A DNA stretch of 64,000 nt from Cyprinodon diabolis (Eukaryota; Chordata; Actinopteri; Cyprinodontiformes; Cyprinodontidae), in the NCBI GenBank assembly GCA_030533445.1, contig CM060064.1, positions 6,092,379-6,156,378 on the forward strand, read 5' to 3'. Below, piece by piece: positions 33,472-41,829 of the stretch (its first letter is position 1; each line of letters begins with the position of its first letter). The position numbers were made by a program, and so were the translations under genes. The notes beneath the pieces were generated by a model that was not told where the DNA came from, did not search any database, and saw nothing but the letters and a program-made list of their open reading frames with translations.

Positions 33472-34516
33472 TGTTAGGATCCTCAGGCTTGCCCTCCAGA
33501 GGGCGCCGAGGATCCTCTTCTGCTCTGTGTTTTTCCTTAGGTTTGGAGTTACTGTGGGGATCTGGAGACTACCCTCTGTCTCCAGCAGAGTGCGCCGTGT
33601 GTCTTCTGGAGCTGGAACCTTCCTGCACACCTGTTGCTAATCCTCTCATCAGAAGACCTCTCCTATATAAGCTGACTTCAGACCTTGCCTCAACGCCGCA
33701 GTGTTGATCTAAGTTGGTTAGCAACCTGAGCCTCTGTTACTGGAAGAACCTTAGTTATCTCTAGTGTGAGATCAGATTCTAACTCTTCCTTGTTTCTGCC
33801 TCACAGGAATCCTGTCTCTTCGTGAAGCTCTGGATGAGCTTAACCTCCTGTCTCCTCGTGAAGCTCTGGAAGAGCTGCCTCACTGGTAACCTGTCTCTGG
33901 CCTGCAGCTCTGGGAGAGCTGCATCACAGGAAACCTGTCTCTGGCCTGAAGCTCTAGGTGAGCTTAACCTGCTATCTGCCCTGGTGAGCCAACCTGAAGA
34001 TTCCTATGTGAATTTAACCCGAAGACTTCTATGTGGAGTTTACCTGAAGGTTCCTATGTGGAATCAGCCTGAAGAATCCTATGTGGAAATTCCCCTGTTG
34101 TTCTCTGCAGTGAGCTGGAAGCTCAGCCTGAAGAATCCTATGTGGTTATTTCCTGTAGTTCTCTGCAGTGAGCTGGAAGCTCAGCCTGAGCAATCCTATG
34201 TGGTTATTTCCTGTCGTTCTCTGCAATGAGCTGGAAGCTCAGCCTGAGCAATCCTATGTGGTTATTTCCTGTTGTTCTCTGCAGTGAGCTGGAAGCTCAA
34301 ATCTAGGTCTGCCATGCTAAGCCTGAAGCTAGATGCTTAGCCTCTCATGAACTCTGCTAACCAACAGTTTCCAGTCCCAGTCAATACTTCAGTGAAACAT
34401 TCTCAGAACTGTTTATTCTCTCGTGTTCAGAACCTTTAATAAACATTTGAACTTTTTCCCTGCCTCCTCCGTGTGTGTTCTGCATCTTGGTCTTGCCTCC
34501 TTAACCCATCATGACA
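33472..34516 (+). repeat. 5' LTR of the nested element
   Basis: It carries TATATAAG at 33664-33671 and, 31 bp later, GCCGCAGTGTT (33695-33705) as the predicted transcript start. A poly(A) signal AATAAA is near 34439. Internal tandem repeats with GAAGCTCTGG and GTGAGCTGGAAGCTCAGCCTGA differ in number from the 3' LTR. This copy has one more 58-bp unit and one fewer 36-bp unit, which accounts exactly for the 22-bp length difference. About seven point differences separate the two LTRs by eye. Confidence 0.92.
33664..33671 (+). promoter_or_regulatory. TATA box of the nested element's LTR promoter
   Basis: TATATAAG lies 31 bp before GCCGCAGTGTT, the segment complementary to the primer-binding site. 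The 3' LTR has the same box. The spacing supports the start-site prediction. Confidence 0.75.
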
Positions 34517-36661
34517 GAACACTGCGGCCAAACACAAAGCCCAGCAGATCACCTCCGTCGTTGGACTGAGAAACGGGACGCTCAGATTCATGAACATACA
34601 CAAACCCTCCGTGAATTACTGTTAAATCAAACATTCGCTAACCACTTTTATAATGCTAACGTCACGTCAGCGCCTCGTCCTACCCCGAATCCACTTCCGT
34701 TTCCTGGGTCACCGGCAGAGACGTCACTTCCAAGTCAAGATAGTAATCCTCCTTTCTGGTCAGAACACATCCCGTCGTTTTCATCACCCGGTCCTTCTCT
34801 GCCTGAGAGATTTTCTGGCAATCCAAGTAAGCTCAAAGGATTTATATTTCAGTGCCGGTTATTTTTTGGTTTTCACGATTCCAGTTTTACTAATAATAAG
34901 GATAGGATAGCTTTTGTTGTTTCTCTTCTGTCTGGTGAAGCCCTTGAATGGGCGGAGACCAAATTTCCACCTAAAACTAGAGAAAACTGTACATTTGAAA
35001 AATTCATCCAGGAGTTTGAAAAAACCTTTAGTCAGGTCTCTAAGTTCTCCGTTTCTTCCAATCTTCTGAATACCAAACAGGGTAATAGGTCCGTCGCCGA
35101 GTTTTCCTCCAAGTTCCAGGGTAGAGCAGCCGTTTCTGGGTGGAACGAGTCTGCGCTCAAGTCCGCTTATCTCTTAGCTGTAAATGAATCTATTAGAAAC
35201 GAACTTTCATTTTACGTCGAGCCAGCTAACCTTGATGACCTCATAGAATTAGCCATTGGGTTAGACACTGCATCACAAACCAGTTCCAGTTCATCTCCGC
35301 GCCAGGTTAGCCTCGGTTCTCATGTTCTAGACCTTCACTTAGCTCCATCCGTTAAAGGACTCAAGATTGGCCCACCAATTTCCCATCAAACAGTTAGAGT
35401 TCCCCGCCAGCCTGATCGGACACCTGCACCCGTCACCATTGATACTAGACCTGTTTCCTCGCCAGATAATTTTGCTCCCTACATCCATGAGGCTGATCTT
35501 TGGCATTATTTTTATGGGGATAGAGAGGACATCCTCCCTTTCGAGCCACCACCCTCAGCTCCACGCCAGCCTGATCCTGAACCAGCCACTTTCGTTCCTG
35601 AACCCGTTCCCATGACCGATTCCCTAGCCACTGATTTTGTAATCCGTTCTGGAACTCTTACTTTTCAACCGGTTAATTTGTCCCCAGATTCAATCAGTGA
35701 ACCCGTTAGCTTAGCTCCAAGGACCTCTCGGCGTAAAAAGAGGCGTCGCCTTAAGTCAGCTCTGTGCCGTCCAGAGACCCCTGGGTCAGCTCTGTGCCGT
35801 CTAGGGACCCCTGAGTCAGCTCTATGCCGTCTAGAGACCCCTGAGCCTGCCCTGTGCCGTCCAGAGACCCCGGAGCTTAAAATTAAGAGGGCTTCAGAAG
35901 CTAGAGTTGGTGATGACATGCCTCCAAGAGTCCCTCAGCAGAGGTCACTAATCGCCAAGAGCCCTCTACAGACGCCTCAAGCCACCTCAGAGACTGAACT
36001 TGAGCCTCCATGGGTGTTTTCTCCAGTTCCAGAGGTGGAACCACAGTCGGTGGTCCCTCCAGTTCCAGAGGTGGAACCACAGTCGGTGGCCCCTCCAGTT
36101 CCAGAGGTGGAACCACTCTCGGTGGTCTCCCCTGTTCCAGACCCAGAGCCGCAATCGACGGGCTCTCCTGTTCCTGACCCAGAGCCGCAATCGGCGGGCT
36201 CCCATGTTCCTGAGCCGCTATCGGCGGGTTCCCCTGCTCCTGAGCCGCGATCGGCGGGCTCCCATGTTCCAGAGCCGCAATCGGCGGGCTCCCCTGCTCC
36301 AGAGCCGCAATCGGCGGGCTCCCCTGCTCCAGAGCCGCAATCGGCGGGCTCCCCTGCTCCAGAGCCGCAAATGGCGGGCTCCCCAATTCCAGATCCGGAG
36401 CCGCAATCGGCGGGCTCCCCAGTTCCAGACCCGGAGCCGCAATCGGCGGGCTCCCCAGTTCCAGACCCGGAGCCGCAATCGGCGGGCTCTCCTGTTCCAG
36501 ACCCGGAGCTGCTGTCAGTGGTCTCCTCAGAGCCTCCTCCTGAGCCACAGTCGGCGGTCGCTTCTGAGCCTGTTCCTGAGCTGTTGAGGAGGGGACGGGG
36601 TACCCCGTGGCAGACCCCCAGAGTGTCAGCTTCGCCTCCGACCCCGCAGCCGGCCAACTAA
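34511..36661 (+). CDS. Gag-like protein with long proline-rich repeat tail, 716 aa
   Basis: The ATG is the last six bases of the 5' LTR (ATGACA), and no other early in-frame ATG is available. Residues about 100-240 form a retrotransposon Gag core (RFSGNPSKLKGFIFQC, RIAFVVSLLSGEALEWAE, NRSVAEFSSKFQGRAAVSGW). A YGDRED motif at about 335-340 matches the one in the Gag-chromodomain protein. No CCHC knuckle is visible. After a short RRKKRRR basic patch come repeats around ALCRPETP, then roughly 170 residues of PEPQSAGSP-type repeats. The frame ends before the purine tract. It presumably forms or joins particles made with enzymes from an autonomous relative. Frame intact; expression unknown. Confidence 0.85.
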   Translation: MTEHCGQTQSPADHLRRWTEKRDAQIHEHTQTLRELLLNQTFANHFYNANVTSAPRPTPNPLPFPGSPAETSLPSQDSNPPFWSEHIPSFSSPGPSLPERFSGNPSKLKGFIFQCRLFFGFHDSSFTNNKDRIAFVVSLLSGEALEWAETKFPPKTRENCTFEKFIQEFEKTFSQVSKFSVSSNLLNTKQGNRSVAEFSSKFQGRAAVSGWNESALKSAYLLAVNESIRNELSFYVEPANLDDLIELAIGLDTASQTSSSSSPRQVSLGSHVLDLHLAPSVKGLKIGPPISHQTVRVPRQPDRTPAPVTIDTRPVSSPDNFAPYIHEADLWHYFYGDREDILPFEPPPSAPRQPDPEPATFVPEPVPMTDSLATDFVIRSGTLTFQPVNLSPDSISEPVSLAPRTSRRKKRRRLKSALCRPETPGSALCRLGTPESALCRLETPEPALCRPETPELKIKRASEARVGDDMPPRVPQQRSLIAKSPLQTPQATSETELEPPWVFSPVPEVEPQSVVPPVPEVEPQSVAPPVPEVEPLSVVSPVPDPEPQSTGSPVPDPEPQSAGSHVPEPLSAGSPAPEPRSAGSHVPEPQSAGSPAPEPQSAGSPAPEPQSAGSPAPEPQMAGSPIPDPEPQSAGSPVPDPEPQSAGSPVPDPEPQSAGSPVPDPELLSVVSSEPPPEPQSAVASEPVPELLRRGRGTPWQTPRVSASPPTPQPAN
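34518..34528 (+). other. Predicted self-priming primer-binding site inside the gag frame
   Basis: AACACTGCGGC begins two bases after the 5' LTR and is the exact complement of GCCGCAGTGTT at the predicted transcript start (33695-33705). It overlaps codons 3-6 of the gag frame, so these bases serve both roles. The same arrangement, with different sequence, is seen at 24811-24820. Predicted from sequence only. Confidence 0.75.
36000..36520 (+). repeat. Coding minisatellite in the gag frame
   Basis: Tandem units built on CAGAGCCGCAATCGGCGGGC, with longer units adding CCAGACCCGGAG, repeat with little divergence. They encode PEPQSAGSPAPEP and PDPEPQSAGSPV. The same bias opens long frames on the opposite strand, which I treat as shadows. 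Unit number probably varies between copies of the element. Confidence 0.85.
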
Positions 36662-37337
36662 GACTCTGCTCCGTTACCGGATCCTAGGCCGGCCTCCAGA
36701 ACCTCTGCCATTCCTCCGGCCCGGCGGTGGTTCCCCTAAGACGCTGCTTCGTCGCCAGCCCCATGGTCGACCTCCTGAGCATCTGTCTCGCCTCCGGCCC
36801 AGCGGTAGGCCCCCTGAGAATCGGCCTCGCTTCCGTCCCAACGGTCGGCCTCCTGAGCATCTGCTACGCTTCAGCTGCCGGTCCCTCGGCCGGCCACCTG
36901 AGACTTTGTCCCGCTGCCGGTCCCTCGGCCGGCCACCTGAGACTCTGTCCCGCTGCCGGTGCCACGACCGGCCACCTGAGACGTTGCCCAAAAAATCGTC
37001 TGGGTTTTCTTTTGTTTTCGTCCACCGTAAGTGGATCGTTTTTTGTTCTGGACTTTGTTTTTGTTTTTGCCCTCCTGGCCTGTTTCCTCCATCGCCCACT
37101 CTGGGTGGGTTGTTTTTTGTTTTCTGGACTCTGTTTTTTGTTCCTGGCCCTCCTTGCCTTAGTGCCCCCTCCGCCCACCCTGGGTGGGTTGTTTTTTGTT
37201 TTCTGGACTTTGTTTTTTGTTCCTGGCCCTCCTTGCCTTAGTGCCCCCTCCGCCCACCCTGGGTGGGTTGTTTTTTGTTTATTTTTGTTGGACTTTTTCA
37301 GGTGGCGTCTGGAATCCGCCCTTGAGGGGGGGGGTAC
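36662..37337 (+). repeat. 3' internal region with two tandem-repeat blocks
   Basis: 36760-36985 has units containing CGGCCGGCCACCTGAGAC and variants (GRPPE in one frame). 37090-37290 has about two and a half copies of an 80-bp unit with GGGTTGTTTTTTGTTTTCTGG and CCTCCTTGCCTTAGTGCCCC. No reading frame has a recognised domain. The final CCGCCCTTGA and G-run act as the polypurine tract. A trace of the chromodomain protein's last codons (ASGIRP then TGA) survives just before it. Confidence 0.75.
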
Positions 37338-38360
37338 TGTTAGGATCCTCAGGCTTGCCCTCCAGAGGGCGCCGATGATCCTCTTCTGCTCTGTGTTTTT
37401 CCTTAGGTTTGGAGTTACTGTGGGGATCTGGAGACTACCCTCTGTCTCCAGCAGAGTGCGCCGTGGGTCTTCTGGAGCTGGAACCTTCCTGCACACCTGT
37501 TGCTAATCCTCTCATCAGAAGACCTCTCCTATATAAGCTGACTTCAGACCTTGCCTCAACGCCGCAGTGTTGATCTTAGTTGGTTAGCAACCTGAGCCTC
37601 TGTTACTGGAAGAACCTTAGTTATCTCTAGTGTGAGATCAGATTCTAACTCTTCCTTGTTTCTGCCTCACAGGAATCCTGTCTCTTCGTGAAGCTCTGGA
37701 TGAGCTTAACCTCCTGTCTCTTCGTGAAGCTCTGGATGAGCTTAACCTCCTGTCTCCTCGTGAAGCTCTGGAAGAGCTGCCTCACTGGTAACCTGTCTCT
37801 GGCATGCAGCTCTGGGAGAGCTGCATCACAGGAAACCTGTCTCTGGCCTGAAGCTCTAGGTGAGCTTAACCTGCTATCTGCCCTGGTGAGCCAACCCGAA
37901 GATTCCTATGTGAATTTAACCCGAAGACTTCTATGTGGAGTTTACCTGAAGGTTCCTATGTGGAATCAGCCTGAAGAATCCTATGTGGAAATTCCCCTGT
38001 TGTTCTCTGCAGTGAGCTGGAAGCTCAGCCTGAAGAATCCTATGTGGTTATTTCCTGTAGTTCTCTGCAGTGAGCTGGAAGCTCAGCCTGAGCAATCCTA
38101 TGTGGTTATTTCCTGTTGTTCTCTGCAGTGAGCTGGAAGCTCAAATCTAGTTCTGCCATGCTAAGCCTGAAGCTAGATGCTTAGCCTCTCATGAACTCTG
38201 CTAACCAACAGTTTCCAGTCCCAGTCAATACTTCAGTGAAACATTCTCAGAACTGTTTATTCTCTCGTGTTCAGAACCTTTAATAAACATTTGAACTTTT
38301 TCCCTGCCTCCTCCGTGTGTGTTCTGCATCTTGGGCTTGCCTCCTTAACCCATCATGACA
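37338..38360 (+). repeat. 3' LTR of the nested element
   Basis: This LTR is 1,023 bp, TG...CA, and closely similar to 33472-34516. It has an extra 36-bp CTTCGTGAAGCTCTGGATGA unit and lacks one 58-bp unit. The right edge abuts GGCTG, the target duplication, and then the resumed Penelope sequence. Confidence 0.92.
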
Positions 38361-39019
38361 GGCTGCCTCTGGACAAGACTCCGCAGTACACCTACACCTT
38401 GTGGACAAAGGACATTCTTTTGAGGACCAGAATGTCCATATCCTGGATAAAGAAAATAGATGGTTTGAGAGGGGCGTGAAGGAAGCCATCTATGTTAAGA
38501 GAGAAAAAACAACTTTAAACAGAGGTGGTGGACTCAGATTTCAGCTTCCAAAAACATACAATTCAATCATAGACATGATCCCTTCCAGATATCACCAAAC
38601 CCCCCACCCCATCACAGAGGAACGAGGGACCTACCTGCTCCAGCCGGTGAACAATACCTTCTTAACGACCAACGCTTAACAATCATAGACAGGTTTCAGG
38701 TATTACAGGAGACAATCCCTCCCTTAACGGCAATCCCCCCTTTAACGACCGACCCCTAGAATCATAGACAGGTTCAGATATTACAGGCTAACGATGGAGC
38801 TAAACGACCCATTCATCGGTTACCATTTGCATGTTTCCAAGCAATACAAGGCCTTGTCCATATAAGACTCAAACTCACTGCGGATCCAGACATTTGAATT
38901 GAGAAAGCTTCCTGGAGAGGTGGCGAAACGTCTTCAAATCTTGAAAACCAAGTCCAGTGGATATTTTTTGAATTTTTACGGAATGACTATGACCTGGATG
39001 ACTGAGAACCTTCATCAGC
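38361..39019 (+). pseudogene. Second Penelope copy, remaining part (end of GIY-YIG and 3' UTR)
   Basis: After the LTR insertion the coding text resumes with DKGHSFEDQNVHILDKENRW and ends at a TAA near 38679 (LQPVNNTFLTTNA). The 3' UTR follows, with ACAATCATAGACAGG and GACCTGGATGACTGAGAACC near its end. It extends about 40 bases further than the minus copy, whose 3' end stops at ACGGAA. It joins to 33471 once the LTR element and one GGCTG repeat are removed. Confidence 0.9.
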
Positions 39020-39039
39020 ATCGGGTAATTCATGTGAAC

Positions 39040-41745
39040 AATCCAGACATTTGTTCCCAGTGATTTAATCTAAACCAATATCTTTCTCCAGAGAAACCTA
39101 AAGTTCTGCATTTAAACAGTCTACAGTTTATGTACAGTCAGGTGCAGAACTAAGTGAGGGAGATGATCTACGATTTTTCAGAGGTTAAACCAACCTGTTA
39201 GCGGAAAACTAGTAGAATTTTCTAAAGGAAACACTGAAAAGAGAGCAGATTTTGATTAAGCTTTTAGTTATAAATCAAAACACATATTTATAAATCAATA
39301 CTTCATAAATTAAAAATGTATGGTTCTGCATAATATTAGCATTAACTGGGCTGAGCAGCTATTATTAATTATTGCAATTATAGACGACTGCAGAGACACA
39401 ACTTTTCCTTCTCTGTCATTAAACTCCTAAACTAATTCCAAAAAGATCCCAAATTTCCTGGGAACTTGAATTATAGCATATTGATGTTAATGATTAAGTA
39501 CTGTATTTTTTGTTAATTTATGGTTAATAAGTTAACAATATTATATTAAAATATGAACAGTGATGGAAATTCCACTGGAGAGCATCACTGCTGCCACCCT
39601 CTGGGTCAGAGGGGAACTATTTGTTCCAAAAGTGGCAAATTATGTCCACAGGAGAACAACCTGGTAGGGATATTTGGTGGAGCTAGAAGGACCCTCCCCC
39701 CCACGGCCACCTTCTCTCTGCTCCTACCAGAGAGTTAAGTATGTTTTAGAATATGTATATCCAGACTATGTCAGGTACTATCTATGTTTGGAACCTGATG
39801 TACCTGCAGAGGAAAGTGAGGGGAACTGACAAGGTCACAGAGGTCATATTATGCAGCAGGAGCAGAGCTCAGGCTGTAAACTTTGTGAACTGCTCCCATC
39901 AGGCAGACGGGATCATAATATCAAAAAAGGAGCTTTTAATTGCTGTACAGCACGTGTTGCAAACACAACCTGAATCCAAGCCCTAAAGAGAAAAATCAAA
40001 AGGAATATTGATGCAGAAAATTAAATCTAAGTTAGTTCATTTCTTTAAATGAGTACATTTCCCTTGTTTTTTTTACCAGATAAGATTGTTTTAAATATAA
40101 GGGTAAGATTCATATTTCAAAAAGAAACATGTTTATTTTCTTGTTTTAGGTAAAAAAAATGTCTTTGAAGTGCCAATAAATCCTCATTCTACTGGGAGGT
40201 TATTATTTCTATAGCAGTGTGCTCTTTGTAAAAGAAATGGTGGAATCTAAAGTTTTTTTGTTTTTTTTTTTTATTGAGCTGCAACCAGCCTCTTTTAGAG
40301 ACTTGATGACACAAAAGTGGCCTCCAGAATAAAAGTGAGTGTGACGGCCCTGATGCACAGCTTAGATGTTCAAATGTTGAGGTCAAGATAATCAGCTTGG
40401 CCTTGCAGGGTTGAGGGGTTCTTCTTTATATCCTGACAGGTTACGTCTGGACCGCTCACCAGAAAATAAAATAAAAAAAAAGAATTTAAAAATCACAGCA
40501 CAGCATAGAAACAACCAGACTCATACCTGGAGCTATGCACGTTGTGTGTTTCCACCTTTTATCTATGTCCATTTCATCCATGAAAAAATCTGTTTGGTTT
40601 TACTGCTGCAGATCGGAATGTCAACAAATGCAGAGCAGATTTTATAGCAAGTCATCACCTTTGCTTTTTGATTTTCATAAACTTTCATCACACATTTCAA
40701 GGTTAAATTTATGTTATTGCAAAAAAAACACATAAGAGTTTGGCACAAGGCTCGCTCTTTGGATAATAATAAAGAATTTAGAGGCTTCGCTTTCCCAATT
40801 TTTATTAATAACAAAAAAAAGCATACAAAAGCATACAAACAAAAGGACAGGGATTCCTCAGGCTGTGATTTGTGTGCGTGTGTTGCTCATGCCCAAACTG
40901 ATTACCACGTCTGATGGAATTATCATATTTACAATGAGACCTTTGGATTATTGCACTCAGCCATTGTGCTGCAGATACAGCTGCAGGAACACGGCGAGGA
41001 TGCAGACCGTAAATGTCAGAGCAAATTTGATGGACAGGCAGGTAAAAGCTGAGATTGATTCCTGACACAATCAAACCAAAGGAGGGGGGATTGTGATCTG
41101 ATGCATTCCTTTGTATTCTCCCTTTAATCTTCATATGGTAAAAGATCATGATTTTTTTCCTCTTTTGAAAGCAACACTTAAAAATCAGTTGCTTGCATCC
41201 AATTAGGCCCTACACACGTTAACGAGACAGACGTGCTCAGTAGGAACCGGCAGTTTTAAGCATAAACCCAGAACTTTTTCAGTTGTCTCTTCAGCAGGAA
41301 GACTCTGGGAGTATTTAGCAGGCGGCGCTCCGGTTTGGACCTTTTCTTGGCTCCGTGCCTCATGAGTGTAATTTGGATGAGTGCAGCTCGCTTGCCTTTG
41401 GGCTCATTAACAACAATATAAACAGTAATTACTGTGATCGCCTAATTAATTCATTTAAAAATGCTGCACGGCATAAAAGGCGAGAGCAAATCACTTCTGG
41501 AGATAACGATTTTACGGAATCATTGTTGACACAATTAGCAATTTCATGTTCCAAAATATAGCTGGAATAATTAAAAACTGTTTTTTTTGTCCTATTCTTC
41601 AAATGTGAATGTTTCTTATTCAGATGGTTTTTGAGTTTCTTTTGTTTTCACTGCTGTCTGATCCTGGCTCTGTCAGCATGGAGGCTCTGCAGTCCTGATA
41701 AATGTAATCCTCCCCTCTGGACACGCTCTTTTGTTTTTAGGCCAT
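39040..41745. other. Unassigned stretch with a dispersed repeat at about 39480-39680
   Basis: 39480-39680 resembles 480-680 (shared ACTGTATTTTTTGT lead and CATCACTGCTGCCACCCTCT). The open frames at 39753-39986 and elsewhere have no domain I recognise. The remainder is AT-rich without clear repeat ends. Confidence 0.3.
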
Positions 41746-41752
41746 TTCTACG

Positions 41753-41823
41753 CCCCCCCCCCCCCCCCCCCCCTCATAATAGAGTTTTATTATGAGGCTT
41801 TCCCCTCATAATAAAACTCTCTG
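41753..41823. repeat. Poly-C run next to a hairpin-forming repeat
   Basis: Twenty-one C residues (41753-41773) are followed by CTCATAATAGAGTTTTATTATGAG, a near-perfect inverted repeat, and then by a direct repeat of CCTCATAATAAAACTCT. The run could form quadruplex-type structure on the opposite strand. Its length may also be an assembly uncertainty. Confidence 0.8.
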
Positions 41824-41829
41824 CCTCCA

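Larger units (their letters stand above)
33467..38365 (+). mobile_element. Second non-autonomous gag-only LTR element, nested in the Penelope copy
   Basis: LTRs at 33472-34516 (1,045 bp) and 37338-38360 (1,023 bp) start TGTTAGGATCC and end CATCATGACA. The target duplication is GGCCG (33467-33471) and GGCTG (38361-38365), differing by one CpG-type transition. The internal region (2.8 kb) has one 716-codon Gag-like frame, then a repeat-rich, non-coding-looking part, and a G-rich purine tract (37324-37334) next to the 3' LTR. No protease, RT or integrase is present. The last 20 or so internal bases before the purine tract (GTCTGGAATCCGCCCTTGA) are the same as in the 22.8-25.5 kb element, showing common ancestry. 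Confidence 0.92.
29716..39031. mobile_element. Head-to-head Penelope-like element pair with 12-bp target duplication, holding an LTR insertion
   Basis: ATCGGGTAATTC occurs exactly at 29716-29727 and 39020-39031. Between them are two Penelope-like copies with 3' ends outward: one on the minus strand (29728 to about 32505) and a 5'-truncated one on the plus strand (32506 to 39019). The plus copy is split by an LTR element at 33472-38360. The direct repeat brackets the pair as a whole, so both copies appear to have entered in one event. Inverted and partial tandem arrangements with variable-length duplications are known for Penelope elements. Shared parts of the two copies are almost identical, so insertion was recent. 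Confidence 0.88.

Noticed and set aside
35901..36657. Long open frames on the minus strand (215 and 226 codons) opposite the gag repeats
   Set aside because: They arise from the tandem-repeat composition of the gag frame; their translations are only repeat shadows (GSPPIAA, SGTGEPADCG) with no domain.
36864..37496. Minus-strand 210-codon frame and plus-strand 259-codon frame across the 3' internal region and LTR
   Set aside because: Both cross from internal repeats into the LTR and show only low-complexity translation. No family motif was recognised.
33472..38360. CRISPR-like array from short repeats in the LTRs
   Set aside because: Repeat units are directly tandem without unique spacers, inside eukaryotic LTRs.
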